DNA of 64,000 nt from Pedobacter sp. PAMC26386 (lineage in GTDB: Bacteria; Bacteroidota; Bacteroidia; Sphingobacteriales; Sphingobacteriaceae), in contig CP060294.1 in assembly GCA_014302835.1 (NCBI GenBank), forward strand, positions 4,427,067-4,491,066. The letters run 5' to 3'. Numbering within the stretch: position 1 is the first letter of the stretch; each line of letters starts with the position of its first letter. Shown in pieces: positions 1 through 9,216 of this stretch. Made by a program: the position numbers and the translations under genes. A model generated the notes under the pieces. The model worked only from the letters and a program-made list of their open reading frames with translations. It was not told the origin of the DNA and made no database searches.

Positions 1-1907
1 TTTCTGATATCAGTGAGTTAGCGGATGCGATTGAAAGTATCGGCTTCCCTCTTGTCTTTAAACCTCTGGATGGCAACCATGGTAAAGGTGCATCTATTAA
101 TGTAAAAACACCAGAAGCAGCAAAACTTGCATTTGAACATGCGAAACATTATTCCAGGAGAATAATCATTGAAAGTTTTATCACTGGTTACGATTTCAGA
201 ATATTGGTGATCGATAACAAAATGGTCGCAGCTGCTTTACGGGTACCTGCTCATGTAACAGGAGACGGAATCGCAACAGTTCAGCAATTAATTGACAAAG
301 AAAACGAAGATCCAAGACGCGGATACGGACATGAAAATGTCTTGACAGAAATACTGGTTGACCGCGACACGCTGGATCTGCTGTCTAAAAAGAATTATAC
401 GCTGGAAACAGTTGTTCCTAACGGAGAACTTGTTTATTTAAAATCAACAGCAAACCTAAGCACAGGCGGAACTTCCATAGATGTAACCGACCTTGTGCAC
501 CCGCAGAATATTTTCATCAGTGAAAGAATATCCCGTATCATTGGACTTGATATTTGCGGAATTGATGTAATGGCCCAAAACCTTACACAACCACTGACAG
601 AAAATGGTGGAGTAATCCTGGAGGTTAATGCCGCACCGGGATTCCGTATGCACCTTGCACCAAGTGAAGGATTACCAAGAAACGTTGCTGCCCCGGTTAT
701 TGATATGTTATATCCTCCTGGTAAAGCGAACAGGATCCCAATCATTGCCGTAACAGGGACTAATGGAAAAACAACAACAACGAGACTAATTGCCCATATT
801 GTTAAAAGCAATGGAACAAGAGTTGGTTTTACCACCTCGGATGGTATCTACGTTCAGAACACGATGCTGATGAAAGGAGATACCACCGGCCCTGTTAGTG
901 CAGAATTTATATTAAGAGATCCTACAGTAGAATTTGCCGTATTGGAAACCGCAAGAGGTGGTATTCTCAGAGCAGGGCTTGGGTTTAAACGCTGTGATAT
1001 TGGCGTAGTAACCAATATACAGGAAGACCACCTTGGAATTGCAGATATTCATAGTTTAAATGATCTTGCAAGAGTAAAAGCAGTGGTCATTGGCGCTGTT
1101 AAAAGAGATGGATGGGCAGTACTTAATGCAGACAACAAATACTGCGTTAAAATAGCCGAAACTGCTGACTGCAAAGTAGCTTACTTTAGTATGGATGAAA
1201 ACAATCCTGTTATTGTAGAGCATTGCAAAAAAGGCGGTTCCGCAGCAATCTATGAAAATGGATATATTACGATTAAAAAAGGCGACTGGAAGATTAGGGT
1301 AGATAAAGTTACCCATATCCCATTAACTTTTGGTGGTAGTGTTGATTTTATGATCCAGAATGTACTCGCTGCAACATTGTCTACCTTCCTTTGGGGATAT
1401 AAGATTGAAGATATCAGGATGTCTCTGGAAACCTTCATCCCTTCTGCCGCACAAACCCCAGGAAGAATGAATATCTTTAAATTTAAAGAGTTTAAGATCC
1501 TTGTTGATTTTGCACATAATTCAAATGGATTTAACGGGATCAAAAATTATCTGAAAACTATTGAAGCCACAGAACATATCGGAGTAATTTCTGGTACTGG
1601 TGACAGACGTGATGAGGATATAAAAGAAACTGCCCGCATTTCGGCACAAATGTTTGATAAAATCATCATTTGTCAGGAAAGATACCTTCGCGGCCGTCAG
1701 CCACAGGAAATTATAGATTTACTGATATCGGGAATAAAAGAAGTTAAGCCCAATATGGAAATCATCATTAACAATGATTCTTCTGATTGTCTTAAGTTCT
1801 TAATAGCGACCGCAAAATCAGGTTCTTTTATTACAATTCTAAGTGATACTATTGATAGTGCAATAGAAAAGGTAACAGAATATCTGGATAAGGAGTTTGG
1901 TATTTAG
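1..1907 (+). CDS. cphA: Cyanophycin synthetase, 5' end outside window
   Basis: Polymerises aspartate and arginine into the storage polymer cyanophycin using ATP. The reading frame is open from base 3, well before the first ATG at 204, so the visible 634 residues are the C-terminal part of a protein that is usually about 870 residues. An ATP-grasp segment is visible (PLDGNHGKG near bases 54-80), followed by a Mur-ligase-like module with the P-loop VTGTNGKTTTT and a Mur C-terminal region ending at the stop. This ATP-grasp plus Mur-ligase order is diagnostic of CphA. A cyanophycinase gene often lies next to it and could be just upstream, off the window. A bidirectional hairpin terminator follows. 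Confidence 0.93.
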   Translation, partial: SDISELADAIESIGFPLVFKPLDGNHGKGASINVKTPEAAKLAFEHAKHYSRRIIIESFITGYDFRILVIDNKMVAAALRVPAHVTGDGIATVQQLIDKENEDPRRGYGHENVLTEILVDRDTLDLLSKKNYTLETVVPNGELVYLKSTANLSTGGTSIDVTDLVHPQNIFISERISRIIGLDICGIDVMAQNLTQPLTENGGVILEVNAAPGFRMHLAPSEGLPRNVAAPVIDMLYPPGKANRIPIIAVTGTNGKTTTTRLIAHIVKSNGTRVGFTTSDGIYVQNTMLMKGDTTGPVSAEFILRDPTVEFAVLETARGGILRAGLGFKRCDIGVVTNIQEDHLGIADIHSLNDLARVKAVVIGAVKRDGWAVLNADNKYCVKIAETADCKVAYFSMDENNPVIVEHCKKGGSAAIYENGYITIKKGDWKIRVDKVTHIPLTFGGSVDFMIQNVLAATLSTFLWGYKIEDIRMSLETFIPSAAQTPGRMNIFKFKEFKILVDFAHNSNGFNGIKNYLKTIEATEHIGVISGTGDRRDEDIKETARISAQMFDKIIICQERYLRGRQPQEIIDLLISGIKEVKPNMEIIINNDSSDCLKFLIATAKSGSFITILSDTIDSAIEKVTEYLDKEFGI

Positions 1908-1943
1908 TCCATTCTAATTGGACAATCCAAAATAAACTGAAAT

Positions 1944-1973
1944 AATAAAGCCGGATTAATCTCCGGCTTTATT
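1944..1973. terminator. Bidirectional hairpin terminator between cphA and the DUF1543 gene
   Basis: Inverted repeat AATAAAGCCGGA / TCCGGCTTTATT with a 6-nt loop, lying between convergent genes. T-rich tracts occur on both sides, so it can end both transcripts. Confidence 0.8.
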
Positions 1974-1975
1974 AT

Positions 1976-2536
1976 TTATAAGTTTTTTAAAGAAAGGTAT
2001 CCCAAGTGGATTTCATCTTCAACTTCATCGCCACCTGGTAAAATTAAAATCTTAAATTTCTCTTTGATCCTTGCCGGCAACACCTCTTCAATGTCAAAGA
2101 TGTCATCTACGTCAACACCATATTTATCATCGATATGAGATGGCGCTCCGGCAAATCCTGTATGCAGATAAAACGCAGACTCTTTAGCTCTTTTAATCAC
2201 CTCAACTTTGCTCTCTCCGATCAAAAGCATTTTATAATGCAGTTCATCAAATTCATTCACTTTATACCCACCCAGGTTAAGAAAAAAAAGTGCTTTTGAT
2301 TGCTCATCCAGCACTGCATCTTTGGGAACTACCTGTATCCTGAAACCGTCAGCCACCGTTACTTCCCTCCAGGCATCTAAATGTATCTTCTCATTCGCTT
2401 CAGGCCAGAAACTCAGAATTTCCGGAATCAGATCTTTTAAACAGGTCCCTACAGCAAAAAGAATATCATGCTGTTCTGTATTCCTGCCAGCGGGTTTACA
2501 TCCCAATAATAGTTGATATAACTTCAAATATGACAT
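1976..2536 (-). CDS. DUF1543 domain protein
   Basis: A 186-residue soluble protein with no signal peptide. The N-terminal pattern LLGCKPAGRNTEQHDILF, then WPEANEKIHLDAWREV, matches my recollection of the DUF1543 family, a small uncharacterised bacterial family. A second, similar half seems to follow (LNLGGYKVNEFDELHYKMLL). No catalytic residues can be named. Its start lies 3 nt after the stop of the phosphatase gene upstream, so the two are probably co-transcribed. Function is unknown. Confidence 0.7.
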   Translation of the reverse strand: MSYLKLYQLLLGCKPAGRNTEQHDILFAVGTCLKDLIPEILSFWPEANEKIHLDAWREVTVADGFRIQVVPKDAVLDEQSKALFFLNLGGYKVNEFDELHYKMLLIGESKVEVIKRAKESAFYLHTGFAGAPSHIDDKYGVDVDDIFDIEEVLPARIKEKFKILILPGGDEVEDEIHLGYLSLKNL

Positions 2537-2539
2537 TGT

Positions 2540-2980
2540 CTATTTTTTCAATTCTTTAATCAGTCTTTTTGCTCTTTCCTCTATAGTCAGAAATACAGGA
2601 TCAAATAACTGGTCGTCAAAATAAGGATCTGTAACTTCCCTGTCGCCCGTAAGGAATAACCTGACCTTTTCACGGTGTTCTTCACTTGCAGCAAGTTTCA
2701 ATACATCGCGCAAATTGTTTTTATCCATGACCAGGATATGATCAAACTCATCAAACAACTCCTGTCCAAAAAGACGGGCACGCTGTTTAGCAATATCATA
2801 CCCATAAGTTGCAGCAATAGCAATACTTCGTTTATCTGCTGGCTGGCCGATATGCCAGTTTCCTGTTCCTGCCGAAGCCACTTCCCAATCCAGATTTTCA
2901 TCAGCAATTAGTTTCCTGACAATTCCCTCAGCCAGCGGAGAACGGCAGATATTACCCAAGCAGACCATCAGTATCTTCAT
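2540..2980 (-). CDS. Low-molecular-weight protein-tyrosine phosphatase
   Basis: Hydrolyses phosphotyrosine or other low-molecular phosphate esters in the cytoplasm. The P-loop CLGNICRSPLAEG lies at the extreme N-terminus, with Cys7 and Arg13 forming the C(X)5R motif. The general-acid region VTDPYFDD is near the C-terminus. The frame is open to 3028, but the ATG at 2980 places the P-loop at the normal family position and gives the usual length of about 146 residues, so I chose it. That start lies 4 nt after the stop of the S1/P1 nuclease gene, which suggests co-transcription. Confidence 0.9.
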   Translation of the reverse strand: MKILMVCLGNICRSPLAEGIVRKLIADENLDWEVASAGTGNWHIGQPADKRSIAIAATYGYDIAKQRARLFGQELFDEFDHILVMDKNNLRDVLKLAASEEHREKVRLFLTGDREVTDPYFDDQLFDPVFLTIEERAKRLIKELKK

Positions 2981-2984
2981 TATA

Positions 2985-3785
2985 CTACGAATAAATATCG
3001 TTAATGATTTGTGCCAGACGCACACCACCTTTTAATAACTGCTCATTCAGCAATTCAATAAATTCAAAGTTATAACGGAAGCTCAATTTATCGTCAGCTT
3101 TAGTCTTATCATAGATTTTATTGCAAGCCAGATATGACTCATACACAGTTTCTTTCAGAGAATCATGACTCCATTTAGTGAATTGTTCTTTTGAAGGATG
3201 ATTAATTGCTTCAGCATATTCTGTATAACTCAACTGCTGTCTGTCAATCAGATCCTCATCCCAGACATGGTGAAGATTGGAACGCTGACCAAACCACATT
3301 ACACTTACTTTATTTCCACCAAGATCTTCTCTTCTTGCGGTATGCATTGGCTGATGAACATCGCCCAGCATATGGATTAACATACGCATAGCCATTTGCT
3401 GCTGATCAGCAGTACTTTGTTTATTCTTTAGTATAGCGATCATCTCCGGAATCTTGTTATAAACATTGGCTTCCTTAGTTATTTCCAGGTAGTTAAAAAC
3501 TCCTTTTTGATCCAAGTCAGCCGGAATATTCACATAATGCCAGCTTGTCAAATAATTAAACGAGCTATCCGACTTGATAAAATCCGGCCAGTTACTCGCA
3601 ATCGCCATGCTTTCATTTCCCAATACCTGTTTCACCGCTTTACGCGCTTTTGCAGTTAAATAATTGTCGGCAATTTGTCCGACAATTCTATGCCCTGTTT
3701 GTCCCCAGGCAGCTGCGTTTAACGGCAGATAAGCAATCAATGCAACGGCTATACAAGCCTTTTTTATTTTAACTACTGAAATCAT
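2985..3785 (-). CDS. Secreted S1/P1-type zinc nuclease
   Basis: Secreted single-strand-specific nuclease and 3'-nucleotidase of the S1/P1 family, dependent on three zinc ions. The signal peptide ends at NAAA before Trp27, so the mature protein begins WGQTGHRIVG. In this family the N-terminal Trp itself is a zinc ligand. Other ligand motifs are visible: WHYVNIP, HMLGDVHQPMH and NLHHVWDEDLI. The length of 266 residues is typical. It probably degrades nucleic acid in the periplasm or outside the cell as a phosphate or nucleoside source. It is followed closely by the phosphatase gene. Confidence 0.92.
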   Translation of the reverse strand: MISVVKIKKACIAVALIAYLPLNAAAWGQTGHRIVGQIADNYLTAKARKAVKQVLGNESMAIASNWPDFIKSDSSFNYLTSWHYVNIPADLDQKGVFNYLEITKEANVYNKIPEMIAILKNKQSTADQQQMAMRMLIHMLGDVHQPMHTARREDLGGNKVSVMWFGQRSNLHHVWDEDLIDRQQLSYTEYAEAINHPSKEQFTKWSHDSLKETVYESYLACNKIYDKTKADDKLSFRYNFEFIELLNEQLLKGGVRLAQIINDIYS

Positions 3786-3794
3786 TGTTTTATT

Positions 3795-4292
3795 TTATAA
3801 TTCTTGCGGTACACACGTGATTTTTTGTTTCAGAACAAGATTCACATCTCTCTGGTCACTCAAACTCTGTAAAGAAAGATGAGTAGCATCTTTTGATTTA
3901 ATCAGGAAGCTTTTTCTGTAGATCCCGATCGTATAGCAACCAGAGACTTTTTGCTTATAATTAGCTTTAGTATAAGTTCCTTCTAAGAACAAACTATCCT
4001 TTCTTACCTGGTAGACACCTTTTGCATATTCCTTCCAAACGCCATTATTGTAACAAGTGTCTTCATAATAGTTAACCTTCGAATGCGTAGTGAGATCGAC
4101 ATAAAAGGAGTCACAGGTAATTTTTATCTGATGCTGTGTATAATTCATCAGTTTAGCCGCATTGGTGATGCTATCCTGATTCCAGACACCTTGTAAAAAT
4201 TTCTCTCCATTACCCTGAACGTTTGGGCGTCTCTCACAACCGAGAAACGCCGTCAAACAAATTAGAATAATTAGATAATGGTATCTATTCAT
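3795..4292 (-). CDS. Putative lipoprotein, unknown function
   Basis: A 165-residue protein with a lipoprotein signal: hydrophobic segment, then a lipobox-like TAFLGC with Cys19 as the lipidation site. The mature part contains four or more cysteines (for example CDSFYVD, EDTCYNN, SGCYTIG) and alternating polar and aromatic residues, suggesting a small beta-rich domain of about 110 residues. I recognise no family. It starts 2 nt after the fumC stop and ends 9 nt before the nuclease gene, so it is probably in one transcript with them. Confidence 0.7.
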   Translation of the reverse strand: MNRYHYLIILICLTAFLGCERRPNVQGNGEKFLQGVWNQDSITNAAKLMNYTQHQIKITCDSFYVDLTTHSKVNYYEDTCYNNGVWKEYAKGVYQVRKDSLFLEGTYTKANYKQKVSGCYTIGIYRKSFLIKSKDATHLSLQSLSDQRDVNLVLKQKITCVPQEL

Positions 4293-4293
4293 G

Positions 4294-5691
4294 TTATTTT
4301 AAACTACCTACCATATCACCTGGTTTTACCCACTCATCAAATTGCGCACTGGTTACTAATCCCAGTTCTACTGCAGCTTCACGAAGAGTCTTATTTTCTT
4401 TATGTGCTTTTTTAGCAATTTTAGCAGCATTCTCGTAACCGATATGCGGATTCAAAGCTGTCACAAGCATTAAAGAATTTTCAAGATGTTTTTTAATTTC
4501 AGGCAGATTAGGCAGAATACCAACCACACAGTTATCATTAAATGACACACAAGCATCACCTATTAATCTTCCTGACTGTAGTACATTCGCAGCGATAACT
4601 GGTTTGAAAACATTCAGTTCAAAATGTCCATTACTCCCACCAATACCTACAGTTACATCATTTCCCATCACCTGTGCGCAAACCATTGTCAGTGCTTCTG
4701 GCTGAGTAGGATTAACTTTTCCTGGCATAATAGAAGACCCCGGCTCATTGTCAGGGATGATAATTTCACCAATACCTGAACGAGGACCAGAACTCAGCAT
4801 TCTTACATCATTACCAACTTTCATTAAAGCTACCGCAGTACGCTTGTAAGCGCCGGATAATTCTACCATTGCATCATGAGCAGCCAATGCTTCAAATTTG
4901 TTTGGAGCAGTCACAAAAGGTAAACCAGTTAGTTCTGCAATTTTCTTTGCAACCAATACATCATATCCCTTTGGTGTATTTAAACCTGTTCCCACCGCAG
5001 TTCCGCCTAAAGCCAATTCAGTAATCATCACCAAAGCATTTTTAACTGCTCTGATACTGTTTGTGATTTGTTGTGCATAACCAGAAAACTCCTGTCCAAG
5101 TGTTAACGGAGTAGCATCCATAAAATGCGTTCTTCCTGTTTTAACAATCTCAGCAAATTCAACTGCTTTAGCCTTTAAAGTTTTTTCCAGTTTTTCTAAT
5201 CCTGGTATTGTAATTTCGACAGCTTGTTTGTATGCCGCAATGTGCATCGCTGTAGGGTAAGTATCGTTTGAAGATTGTGATTTATTGACATCATCATTTG
5301 GATGCAGAATTTTTTTCTCATCCGCAAGGTTACCACCATTCATTACATGTGCGCGGTATGCAATCACTTCGTTCGAATTCATGTTACTCTGCGTACCAGA
5401 ACCTGTTTGCCAGATAACCAGCGGGAACTGATCATCTAATTTACCAGCAATCACTTCATCACATGCTTTCGCAATCCACTCTGCTTTATCACCCGCAAGT
5501 ACACCGAGTTCTTTATTGGCCAATGCTGCCGCTTTTTTAAGGTAACCAAAAGCATGGATAATCTCCTTTGGCATCGAAGCCTCAGGACCAATTTTAAAAT
5601 TATTACGTGAACGTTCAGTTTGTGCTCCCCAATACTTATCAGCAGGGACCTGCACTTCGCCCATGGTGTCGTGTTCGGTTCTAAAATTCAT
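4294..5691 (-). CDS. fumC: Fumarate hydratase, class II
   Basis: Interconverts fumarate and L-malate in the TCA cycle. The 465-residue length and lack of cysteine clusters fit the iron-independent class II homotetramer. The superfamily signature GSSIMPGKVNPTQPEA with the catalytic serine lies near residue 320. GRTHFMDATPLTLGQEFSG carries the catalytic-site histidine near residue 188, and TGSGTQSNMNSNEV is the substrate loop. The start MNFRTEHDTMGEV matches homologues. Aspartase and argininosuccinate lyase are related, but the signature and TGSGTQ loop favour fumarase. Confidence 0.96.
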   Translation of the reverse strand: MNFRTEHDTMGEVQVPADKYWGAQTERSRNNFKIGPEASMPKEIIHAFGYLKKAAALANKELGVLAGDKAEWIAKACDEVIAGKLDDQFPLVIWQTGSGTQSNMNSNEVIAYRAHVMNGGNLADEKKILHPNDDVNKSQSSNDTYPTAMHIAAYKQAVEITIPGLEKLEKTLKAKAVEFAEIVKTGRTHFMDATPLTLGQEFSGYAQQITNSIRAVKNALVMITELALGGTAVGTGLNTPKGYDVLVAKKIAELTGLPFVTAPNKFEALAAHDAMVELSGAYKRTAVALMKVGNDVRMLSSGPRSGIGEIIIPDNEPGSSIMPGKVNPTQPEALTMVCAQVMGNDVTVGIGGSNGHFELNVFKPVIAANVLQSGRLIGDACVSFNDNCVVGILPNLPEIKKHLENSLMLVTALNPHIGYENAAKIAKKAHKENKTLREAAVELGLVTSAQFDEWVKPGDMVGSLK

Positions 5692-5828
5692 TTCTTTTGT
5701 TTTTTTTCAAAAATAAGCTTTTATCTCTATAGAAGAATGTAAAGTATATGATAATGTTTAAAACTCTTTTGCGTTTAAAGGGTTAATATTGTTTATTTTT
5801 CAGCCTTCAAAAAAGACTAATCTAATTC

Positions 5829-7043
5829 ATGACTTACCGTACCTTTTTCCCCGTGGCTCTACTGGCCACTTTTCTCCTTAGTGCCTGCTCACACGCCAAC
5901 AAAAAACACCAGGATCATGATCCTAAAATCAGAACCGTAAATGATGACAAGACTGACAGCCTTCTCATTTCATACGATCCGGCCAAAGGAGATAAATGGA
6001 TTGCTAATTTTGTAGATAATCTACATAAAAAATTTGGGTTCAACGGGAATATGCTTGTTGCCAAAGACGGTAAAATACTTTACGAAAAAGCTATTGGATG
6101 GGCAGATTACCTACACCGTGATAGTTTAAAGATCAATTCAGAATTTGAACTGGCCTCCATTACCAAGACATTTACGGGTGTAGCGATTATGCAGCTGGTT
6201 GAACAGGGCAAGCTTAAACTAACGGATAACGTTAAACAGTTCTACCCTAATTTTCCTTATGAAGATATCACTGTAAAATTATTGCTTACACACCGCAGCG
6301 GAATGATGAACTATGTTTATTTCAGCGATGGTGTATGGAAAGACAAAAAGAAACCAATGAGTAATGTCGATGTCATGAACCTCATTGCACAATATAAACC
6401 AAACCGTTATGCTAAACCAGATACAAGATTCCATTATAACAACTCGAACTTCATGGTACTTGGTGCCATTATTGAGAAAGTAACAGGAAAAAAATACGCA
6501 GATTATATGATGGAAAATGTATTCAAGCCTGCTGGTATGAAACATACACACGTATATTCTACTACCGCTTATTCAAAAATCCCGGTGGATGTAGTCGGCC
6601 ATGACCGTACCTGGAAGTACTCAGTAGTTCAAAATTTCCTTGACGGCCCGGTTGGTGATAAAGGGATTTACAGTACTATTCATGATCTGGTTTTATACGA
6701 CAATGCTTTAAAGAAAGGTAGACTATTGAAACAAGCCAGCCTTGACTCTGCTTACACAGGACACAATAAAGCAGTCAACGGCCACTTTAATTACGGTTAC
6801 GGGTGGAGAATGTATGATGGAGAAAATGGACGCAAAGTAGTTTACCACACAGGCTGGTGGCACGGGTTCCGCCATATTTATGTGCGTGATATCCAGAAGA
6901 ACATTGTGATTATTTTTCTGGGCAACCTCACTAACGGAAGTTTAATGCATCTAGATGACCTGTATAAACACCTTGGCGTTCCGGTAATCAGAAAAGGAGC
7001 CTATACAGGAACCGGTTCTATGCCTGGTAGTGACGAAGATTAA
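5829..7043 (+). CDS. Serine beta-lactamase-like hydrolase lipoprotein
   Basis: A class C beta-lactamase or DD-peptidase-like hydrolase (Pfam Beta-lactamase type), lipid-anchored. The signal peptide ends in LLSAC with Cys20. The nucleophile motif is S110-I-T-K113 in ELASITKTFTG. The second motif is FHYNNSN, supplying the Y-x-N. The third motif is HTGWWHGF, an HTG in place of the KTG of true beta-lactamases, which is common in esterase and peptidase members. The substrate cannot be told from sequence; beta-lactam resistance should not be assumed. It is divergent from fumC and convergent with recG, with an 8-nt gap. Confidence 0.85.
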   Translation: MTYRTFFPVALLATFLLSACSHANKKHQDHDPKIRTVNDDKTDSLLISYDPAKGDKWIANFVDNLHKKFGFNGNMLVAKDGKILYEKAIGWADYLHRDSLKINSEFELASITKTFTGVAIMQLVEQGKLKLTDNVKQFYPNFPYEDITVKLLLTHRSGMMNYVYFSDGVWKDKKKPMSNVDVMNLIAQYKPNRYAKPDTRFHYNNSNFMVLGAIIEKVTGKKYADYMMENVFKPAGMKHTHVYSTTAYSKIPVDVVGHDRTWKYSVVQNFLDGPVGDKGIYSTIHDLVLYDNALKKGRLLKQASLDSAYTGHNKAVNGHFNYGYGWRMYDGENGRKVVYHTGWWHGFRHIYVRDIQKNIVIIFLGNLTNGSLMHLDDLYKHLGVPVIRKGAYTGTGSMPGSDED

Positions 7044-7050
7044 ACAGTTA

Positions 7051-9156
7051 TTAAGATATTTTATCTAAAGCGATCCCTCTGCTTTTTTTATCGACAAAGC
7101 GTTTAAGTAAAGCGTTTTCCGGTAAAGAAAGTGTAGGGTCTTGCTGAAAAACATCAATCACGGTATTCCTTGCCTCATGCAAAATCTGCTGATCTTTCAC
7201 CAGGTCTGCTAGTTTAAGATCCAGGACACCGCTTTGCATAGTCCCTGACAAATCTCCAGGCCCGCGCAATTCCAGGTCAATCTCAGAGATCTCAAATCCA
7301 TTATTGGTCAGTACCATAGTCTCCAGTCTTTTTCGGCCTTCTCTGCTCAGTTTTTCACCTGACATCAGGATACAAAAAGATTGTTCGGCACCCCTGCCAA
7401 CTCTTCCTCGCAACTGATGTAATTGTGACAGGCCAAATCTTTCCGCATTTTCTATAATCATTACAGAAGCATTAGGCACATTTACACCAACCTCAATTAC
7501 CGTTGTTGCCACCATAATCTGTGTCTTGCCATCTATAAATCGCTGCATTTCAAATTGCTTATCTTTATTAGGCATCTGCCCATGAACAATGCTAATCTGA
7601 TAATCCGGTAATGGGAACTGATAACGCATCTGTTCAATACCAGCCTCCAGGTGTAGTAAGTCTAATTTCTCACTCTCCTTGATTAATGGATAAACCACAT
7701 AAACCTGTCTGCCTTTAGCAATCTCAGTTTTCATAAAGCCAAACATTCTCAAACGCTGTCCTTCCAGCAAATGTTTAGTTTCAATAGGTTTCCTACCTGC
7801 GGGAAGCTCATCGATCATAGAAACATCCAGATCTCCATATAAAGTCATTGCAAGAGTTCTGGGAATAGGTGTCGCCGTCATGACCAGGATATGCGGAGGT
7901 ATACTGTTTTTCCGCCACAATTTAGCCCGCTGCTCCACACCAAAACGGTGCTGTTCATCAATCACAACCAATCCCAGATTTTTGAATACTACTTTGTCCT
8001 CAATAAGCGCGTGGGTACCCACAAGAATATCAATTTCTCCAGCCTCAAGCTGCTCATGCAAAAGTATTCTTTGTTTTTTGGTCGTATTACCAGTCAAGAT
8101 GTCCACCTTAATCAATCCTCCGTCCAGCAAGGAGGAGATAGAATGATAATGCTGACGCGCCAGAATCTCTGTGGGAGCCATCATACAAGCCTGGTAACCG
8201 TTGTCATTTGCCAGCAGCATGCTCATTAAGGCAACCACAGTTTTTCCACTTCCCACATCTCCTTGTACCAAACGATTCATCTGAATCCCTCGCTGTGTAT
8301 CGGTCCTGATTTCTTTGATCACCCGCTTCTGTGCACCCGTGAGTTCAAAAGGCAAAATATCTTTATAAAAGGTATTCACTCTTTCACCGACTGTACTGAA
8401 CAGATGACCTTTGAATTTCAACTCCCTGAATTGTTTATTACTCAGAAGTTGCAACTGAATAAAGAACAATTCTTCAAATTTCAGTCTACGCTCTGCGTTT
8501 TGTAAAGCGACAGTATCTTTTGGAAAATGAATATTTAATAAAGCTTCCCGTCTGTTCACCATCTTGTACTTCTCTAAAATATAAGATGGGATTGTTTCTT
8601 TGATTTCATGCAGACATTGTTCAATCACCAAGGCCTGCATTTTTTGAACCCCTTTACTATCCAGAGAAAACTTCTTAAGTTTTTCTGTAGAGTTATAAAC
8701 AGGCTGTAAAGTCAGGTTTCCCGTTATTGTAGCCGGCCGGGGATAGCTCTCCATTTCCGGATGAGAAATACTGTAGGAGCCATTGAAAACAGTTGGTTTA
8801 CCAAAGGCGATGAATACCTTTCCGCGCATCACATTTTCATCTACCCATTTTAAACTTTGAAACCAAACCAGTTCAATAGTTCCCGTTTCATCTGTCAGTC
8901 TTGCAACAATTCTTTTTTTATGTTTTTCACCAATAGTTTCCTTACCTGTAATACGCCCAAGAATCTGAACGTAAGGTAAATCAGCATGAAGTTCGTTGAT
9001 TTTATAGAAACGTGTTCTATCAATATACCGGAAAGGATAGCAACCCAGTAAATCTGCATAGGTGAATATACCCAGTTCCTTTTGTAAGATTTCGGCACGT
9101 TTAGGACCTACTCCTTTCAAAAATTCAATCGTTGTATCTAAATCAGAAGCAAACAA
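7051..9156 (-). CDS. recG: ATP-dependent DNA helicase RecG
   Basis: Branch-migration helicase that remodels stalled forks and Holliday junctions. In order: an N-terminal helix-hairpin-helix-like segment (LKGVGPKRAEILQ), an OB-fold wedge domain (about residues 60-160), a Walker A GDVGSGKTVVAL near residue 299, a DEQH box (VVIDEQHRFGVEQR) near residue 398, and a helicase C-terminal domain with QLRGRVGRG. The 701-residue length is normal. The first codon is TTG at 9156; the next in-frame ATG would cut into the domain, so TTG is preferred. Confidence 0.95.
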   Translation of the reverse strand: MFASDLDTTIEFLKGVGPKRAEILQKELGIFTYADLLGCYPFRYIDRTRFYKINELHADLPYVQILGRITGKETIGEKHKKRIVARLTDETGTIELVWFQSLKWVDENVMRGKVFIAFGKPTVFNGSYSISHPEMESYPRPATITGNLTLQPVYNSTEKLKKFSLDSKGVQKMQALVIEQCLHEIKETIPSYILEKYKMVNRREALLNIHFPKDTVALQNAERRLKFEELFFIQLQLLSNKQFRELKFKGHLFSTVGERVNTFYKDILPFELTGAQKRVIKEIRTDTQRGIQMNRLVQGDVGSGKTVVALMSMLLANDNGYQACMMAPTEILARQHYHSISSLLDGGLIKVDILTGNTTKKQRILLHEQLEAGEIDILVGTHALIEDKVVFKNLGLVVIDEQHRFGVEQRAKLWRKNSIPPHILVMTATPIPRTLAMTLYGDLDVSMIDELPAGRKPIETKHLLEGQRLRMFGFMKTEIAKGRQVYVVYPLIKESEKLDLLHLEAGIEQMRYQFPLPDYQISIVHGQMPNKDKQFEMQRFIDGKTQIMVATTVIEVGVNVPNASVMIIENAERFGLSQLHQLRGRVGRGAEQSFCILMSGEKLSREGRKRLETMVLTNNGFEISEIDLELRGPGDLSGTMQSGVLDLKLADLVKDQQILHEARNTVIDVFQQDPTLSLPENALLKRFVDKKSRGIALDKIS

Positions 9157-9216
9157 GTTGTCGGTAATTAGGTATTAATATTATGTAATTTCGCAAAATC
9201 AGCAGCTTTTATCTTT

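Noticed and set aside
2981..3028. Upstream start for the tyrosine phosphatase (3028)
   Set aside because: It would add 16 residues before the P-loop and overlap the nuclease gene; ATG 2980 gives the family-typical N-terminus.
5829..7043. Beta-lactam resistance gene
   Set aside because: SITK and YNN motifs are shared with esterases and peptidases, and the third motif is HTG; resistance cannot be claimed.
7891..8229. 112-codon plus-strand frame
   Set aside because: Antisense to recG in a region with clear helicase motifs.
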